From: Candidatus Micrarchaeum acidiphilum ARMAN-2
GTDB taxonomy: Archaea > Micrarchaeota > Micrarchaeia > Micrarchaeales > Micrarchaeaceae
Reading direction: 5' to 3'
Assembly: GCA_009387755.1 (NCBI GenBank)
Contig: GG697237.1
Span: forward strand, 1-64,000
Length of the DNA stretch: 64,000 nt
Shown in pieces: positions 60,739 through 64,000 of the stretch (position 1 is the stretch's first letter; every line of letters starts with the position of its first letter). Below the pieces are notes generated by a model. The model was given only the letters and a program-made list of their open reading frames with translations, was not told the DNA's origin and ran no database searches. The position numbers and the translations under genes were made by a program.

Positions 60739-60967
60739 ATAATCACCGTGTCCGCGCAGCGGACCGCGTGCTCTTGCAGAAATAGGCGCATTTAGGAATA
60801 GCGATTGCCGTAATGGCTGAATATGCCAGAATATATGATATGATTGTCTATAATATTAGACATATAATTGCCACAGTGTTTTACACTATCCAAATGTGAC
60901 TATTTCCGATTAAATGATTGATTACTTAAATATATAAACTTTTAGGGACCCTTGCGACTCAGGATGC
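60739..60967 (-). promoter_or_regulatory. dnaG leader with hairpin and inverted repeat
   Basis: GTCCGC-GCA-GCGGAC (60750-60764) forms a tight hairpin just upstream of the GGTGATT ribosome site of dnaG. Further up, TGTCTA-TAATAT-TAGACA (60844-60861) is a 6-nt-arm inverted repeat in an AT-rich promoter-like stretch. No coding sequence is seen in the 229 nt. Confidence 0.45.
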
Positions 60968-61411
60968 CTACGCATCTGCGAGCTCTGATGCGGCCGTCGC
61001 AGCCTCCCTGACTTGTGCGACGATTTCGCCTTTTATCAGGCTGCTCAGAGTCCTGTTTATGGCGGTTGCGGTCCTGCGCGTCACAGTGTAATTCTTCTTT
61101 GCCTTCTTCATCTCATCCAGCCTTATGAAAAACCATCCGCGGCCGTTCATCCTCCACGCTATGAAGGTTTCCATACCGCTGTTGAGCTTCCATCTCTTCA
61201 GCTCTTCGAATTTTTCAACCTCTATAGAAACAGTTGACTTGTCCCATGCCTTGCACTCGAATGCCATGCCCCTGGCGCCCTTGAACACGATTATGTCAGG
61301 GCTCAGCGAATTTACCCCGCTGCCGGCTGCGCGCATAACCGAGTAGTCGTTATTGTAAAATTCGTTTATCAGTTCCCTTTCGCTTCTGGCGCCCTTTACG
61401 TACCTGTGCAA
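60968..61411 (-). CDS. hjc: Holliday junction resolvase Hjc
   Basis: 147 residues. The archaeal Hjc nuclease core is clear: GARSERELINEFY with Glu11 and Glu13, RAAGSG with Ser31, Asp39 in SPDIIVF, and Glu52/Lys54 in FECKAW. It cuts four-way DNA junctions during recombination as a dimer. The C-terminal 45 residues are an extension beyond the usual core and end in an Ala-rich tail. It neighbours dnaG and, beyond one gene, a Hef-like helicase. Confidence 0.9.
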   Translation of the reverse strand: MHRYVKGARSERELINEFYNNDYSVMRAAGSGVNSLSPDIIVFKGARGMAFECKAWDKSTVSIEVEKFEELKRWKLNSGMETFIAWRMNGRGWFFIRLDEMKKAKKNYTVTRRTATAINRTLSSLIKGEIVAQVREAATAASELADA

Positions 61412-61456
61412 TTGACCACATATTATTTTTGCTGCTAAAGATTAATAAACAGAGCG

Positions 61457-62731
61457 TCACGCCGCCGGCTTCTTTGGGGCACTGTCGTAATCGCGGTATG
61501 CAAAGAATATGCCTATGGTGGACACCACGTTGGTGAAGAGTATCACCATGAATATTGCGTCTAGGAATCCTGGTATGACTATCCCGGCGGCCAGCGGCAG
61601 CGTGGCCACTATCGATGGGGACAGTCCTCGCGCAACGTTGTATGATATGAGAGAACTCTGCTTGCCTCTGTAGTGCGGGTCCTTGTCCATATAGCCTTTT
61701 AGCATAGGCACGAACGCGCTCCTGACCAGTATTATTATCAATGCGAGCATTACCGTCAGCAGCACGGCGAGCAAAGTCGCGCTGCTCACGCTGAATAGCA
61801 TGCCTATGTAGACGAAGAAGAACGTGCTGGTAAACAGAGCTACCTCGCGCTGGTAGCTCTTGATATGCTCTACGTCGTCGGGCAGCGAGAGGTATTTCTC
61901 TGCGAACGACGGCTCGTGGGCCGGGCCAGCATTTGACGATGAGTTAGATCCGACCGCCGTGAATATTATTCCGAATACGAAAACAGTTATCAGCCCGTTC
62001 AGCCCTACAATCTCGGAAATTCCGTATGCTGCCAGGACCACGGCTATGGTGAGCATCCAGCTGTATTCCCTGCTATAGGATTTGAACCGGTTCATGATGA
62101 AGAGCCATATTATTGCAGCTGCCACGCCGAATATTATAGAGCCGAATATCGTTGCGATAACAAGCCCGAACACGCCTACTGGCGTAAGGTTGGACTGGAC
62201 CAGTATCTCGAGAAGTATTATTGGTATTATGAGCTCAACGGTGTCGGATGACACACTCTCGTATAAAAGCGTCGTCTTGAGGTCGTCAGGCGCCCTTATC
62301 ACCTTTACCAGAGTGGGCACTATGATGCTGCTCGGCCCTGAAAGCGCGAAGCCGAACATCATCGACTCGACGAGGTTCCAGCCAAACGTGAGGTATGCTA
62401 TTGCGCCGAGCACTAGGCCCGTGCTTATTGCTGCTACAAAAGTGAACTTTGTGGCCGTGTAGAAAACTTTCCTCAGCCTTTTTGGGTCCATGTTCAGACC
62501 GACGTCGAAAAGTATGAACGCTATTGCAAGGGCGCTTATGTAAGGAGTAAGGGACTGTACCACGCTTCCGGGGCCGGTGTTTATTAGGTGCAGGGCTGGG
62601 CCTATTACGAGCCCTATCAGCATCAGCGGCAGTATGCTGGTTATCTTTATCTTGTCGAAAAGCGAGTTGAGTATGAAGCCCAGTATGGCCACCGCGGCCA
62701 CGAAGACGAACAGTATGTTGACGTTTATCAT
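61457..62731 (-). CDS. Kef/NhaP-type cation:proton antiporter
   Basis: 424 residues with about 12 transmembrane helices. The CPA-family signature is around residues 75-90 (FILFDVGLNMDPKRLRK), with GPSSIIVPTLV in a broken-helix region and a small cytoplasmic end. No NAD-binding TrkA domain is attached. It exchanges K+ or Na+ for protons. It sits oddly between the Hef-like helicase gene (5-nt gap) and hjc, so it probably shares their transcript. Confidence 0.85.
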   Translation of the reverse strand: MINVNILFVFVAAVAILGFILNSLFDKIKITSILPLMLIGLVIGPALHLINTGPGSVVQSLTPYISALAIAFILFDVGLNMDPKRLRKVFYTATKFTFVAAISTGLVLGAIAYLTFGWNLVESMMFGFALSGPSSIIVPTLVKVIRAPDDLKTTLLYESVSSDTVELIIPIILLEILVQSNLTPVGVFGLVIATIFGSIIFGVAAAIIWLFIMNRFKSYSREYSWMLTIAVVLAAYGISEIVGLNGLITVFVFGIIFTAVGSNSSSNAGPAHEPSFAEKYLSLPDDVEHIKSYQREVALFTSTFFFVYIGMLFSVSSATLLAVLLTVMLALIIILVRSAFVPMLKGYMDKDPHYRGKQSSLISYNVARGLSPSIVATLPLAAGIVIPGFLDAIFMVILFTNVVSTIGIFFAYRDYDSAPKKPAA

Positions 62732-62736
62732 CTATA

Positions 62737-64000
62737 TCACAGCTTCTTCTGCCGGTACTGGCTCTGGCCATATGGGTTCCTGTCCATGCTCGCGCCCATC
62801 CTGCGCAGTATGTCGAACATCCTTTTTTCCTTTAGCCTTGAAACCATTAAATAGGCTTCGTCCTTCGTGCCTCTTGTGACGAGGATCATGACCTCTCCGA
62901 AGCGAAACCTCCCAGTCCTACCCTTGCGCTGTATGTTCCTTATCGCACTTGGTATGGGTTCGTAGAAGATTACCATGTCGACGCTGGGTATGTCAAGACC
63001 TTCTTCGCCTATCGATGAAGCTACAAGCACCTTGAACTTGCCCGACCTGAATTTTTCGAGCGTGCTGGACTGCATTTCCTGCGTTACCCCGTTGTTCTTG
63101 CCCACGAACGCCATGGCGCTTATGCCCTCGCCGTTGAGGATGTCAACGAGCTTCTTTATGGTGGAGCGATACTGCACGAATATTATTGTGCTCTTCGAAG
63201 CGCCCTGCTGCCGAAGTATGTCGGCTATCATCCACATCTTGGGATGCTCCTCCCCTGCTGCGGCTGCGTGCATGGCTATATCTATGGCCCTTTTCACCTC
63301 CGCATTCTTCAGCATGCTCTCGAGGCTCCTGCTCTTCTTTTCCCTAGACTGCAGCGACTCGAAGTAGTTGAGGAAAGGGTATATGCCCTCGGTCGATATG
63401 AGGTCGTAGGCATGCACGAGATTGAGCAGGTAGACGTAGTTGAACATTGCGTTGAACCTGTAGTTCTTTGCCTCTATCTTGCTTATGTTGTTGCCTATCT
63501 CTATGAGCTTGCCCTTCGGCATGTGCTCGAACTCCTTGAAGGGGCTCATGCCTATCTTGTACAGATTGTGCAGGTGTTCGTCTATTACCGGCTTAAGCAC
63601 CGCAGTTATTGCCTTTATAGGTTCGCTTTTCTCCACGTAAACTGTCCTAGTGCTGGTGCCCATGACATAAGGTGATACGTCTTCGTCGAGGGAACTCCTG
63701 GCCTCTATCTTCTCTATACCGAGCGCGGCGACGAGCTCCCTTATCCGTTTCTGGTCGCTTCCGGGCGAGGCGGTAAGGCCCAGGACCTGTATGCCGCGCT
63801 CCTTGCACTCGTTGGCTATGTAGGTGTAGGAGTATTTTCCGACTGCCTTGTGGCATTCGTCGAATATCACTATGCCGAAATCTGAGAGCGAAAGCCTGCC
63901 CTTGATCATGTCGTTGTATATTGTCTGCGGTGTCGCGACAACCACCCTTGACGCGGACTCAAGCTCCTGCCGCTTTGAGCCTCTGACGCTACCGGTTGCC
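62737..64000 (-). CDS. Hef/FANCM-like DNA helicase, N-terminus outside window
   Basis: At least 420 residues, open to the right edge. Visible SF2 motifs: VVVATPQTIYND, motif II FDECHKA, motif III LTASPGS, and in the second RecA domain QYRSTIKKLV, SIGEEGLDIPSVDMVIFYEP and QRKGRTGR. The helical insert between domains is present. This matches the helicase half of archaeal Hef. The protein stops shortly after the helicase core (end SQYRQKKL), so the XPF-type nuclease and HhH part found in euryarchaeal Hef is missing. Motif I lies beyond the edge. Confidence 0.87.
   Translation of the reverse strand, partial: ATGSVRGSKRQELESASRVVVATPQTIYNDMIKGRLSLSDFGIVIFDECHKAVGKYSYTYIANECKERGIQVLGLTASPGSDQKRIRELVAALGIEKIEARSSLDEDVSPYVMGTSTRTVYVEKSEPIKAITAVLKPVIDEHLHNLYKIGMSPFKEFEHMPKGKLIEIGNNISKIEAKNYRFNAMFNYVYLLNLVHAYDLISTEGIYPFLNYFESLQSREKKSRSLESMLKNAEVKRAIDIAMHAAAAGEEHPKMWMIADILRQQGASKSTIIFVQYRSTIKKLVDILNGEGISAMAFVGKNNGVTQEMQSSTLEKFRSGKFKVLVASSIGEEGLDIPSVDMVIFYEPIPSAIRNIQRKGRTGRFRFGEVMILVTRGTKDEAYLMVSRLKEKRMFDILRRMGASMDRNPYGQSQYRQKKL

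Overview
The window looks like a chromosomal segment of a small-genome DPANN archaeon, most like Candidatus Micrarchaeota (ARMAN type). The archaeal assignment rests on GatD/GatE, archaeal DnaG primase, the RFC large subunit, aIF2-gamma, S6e, Alba, a histone-fold protein, Hjc, NreA, CDC48 and DUF2070. Genes are packed with short gaps or overlaps, TTG and GTG starts are common, and several start codons lie about 25 nt after a TATA box, suggesting leaderless mRNAs. I saw no rRNA, tRNA, CRISPR array or insertion sequence. The Micrarchaeota placement is inference from gene style, not a tree.

Left part (1-10.9 kb): translation and tRNA genes. These are an isoleucyl-tRNA synthetase whose two catalytic signatures are altered, a zinc-knuckle protein, a threonylcarbamoyladenosine methylthiotransferase, GatDE, an Xaa-Pro peptidase, and NreA with a C-terminal PCNA-binding motif.

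Core of interest (10.9-28.3 kb): two secretion-like machines lie back to back. On the minus strand, ten overlapping genes (18508 down to 10904) read like a stripped-down conjugation or DNA-import apparatus related to archaeal Ced/Ted systems: a VirB2-like pilin, a VirB6/CedA-like channel, a VirB4/CedB ATPase split into a membrane half and an ATPase half, several small membrane proteins and a second HerA/FtsK-like ATPase. On the plus strand, after an M50 protease, a type IV pilus/Tad-like operon holds a winged-helix coiled-coil protein, the assembly ATPase, a Gln-rich protein, two platform proteins, a mucin-like pilin with a Cys-rich module, and a Thr-stalked surface protein. A convergent minus-strand operon (36.9-28.4 kb) encodes four pseudopilin-like proteins, three of them carrying LamG lectin-like domains. 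Together these look like adhesive pili beside a possible DNA-transfer pore.

Middle (37-50 kb): AsnRS, a histone with a basic C-terminal tail, a polyprenol cluster (dolichol-kinase-like, DUF2070, cis-prenyltransferase) that probably supplies lipid carriers for glycosylation, and RFC-L. A small toxin-antitoxin patch follows (VapBC, an RHH regulator and a PIN toxin remnant). Next come two radical SAM proteins, a CopD-like membrane protein, a nucleotide kinase, and TrmB- and PadR-type regulators with visible palindromic operators.

Right part (51-64 kb): CDC48, S6e, aIF2-gamma, a 52-residue basic protein, AspRS, a CBS-pair protein, Alba and a helical protein that may be ferritin-like. A replication/repair run follows: DnaG, Hjc, a Kef/NhaP-type antiporter, and a Hef-like helicase cut by the right edge.
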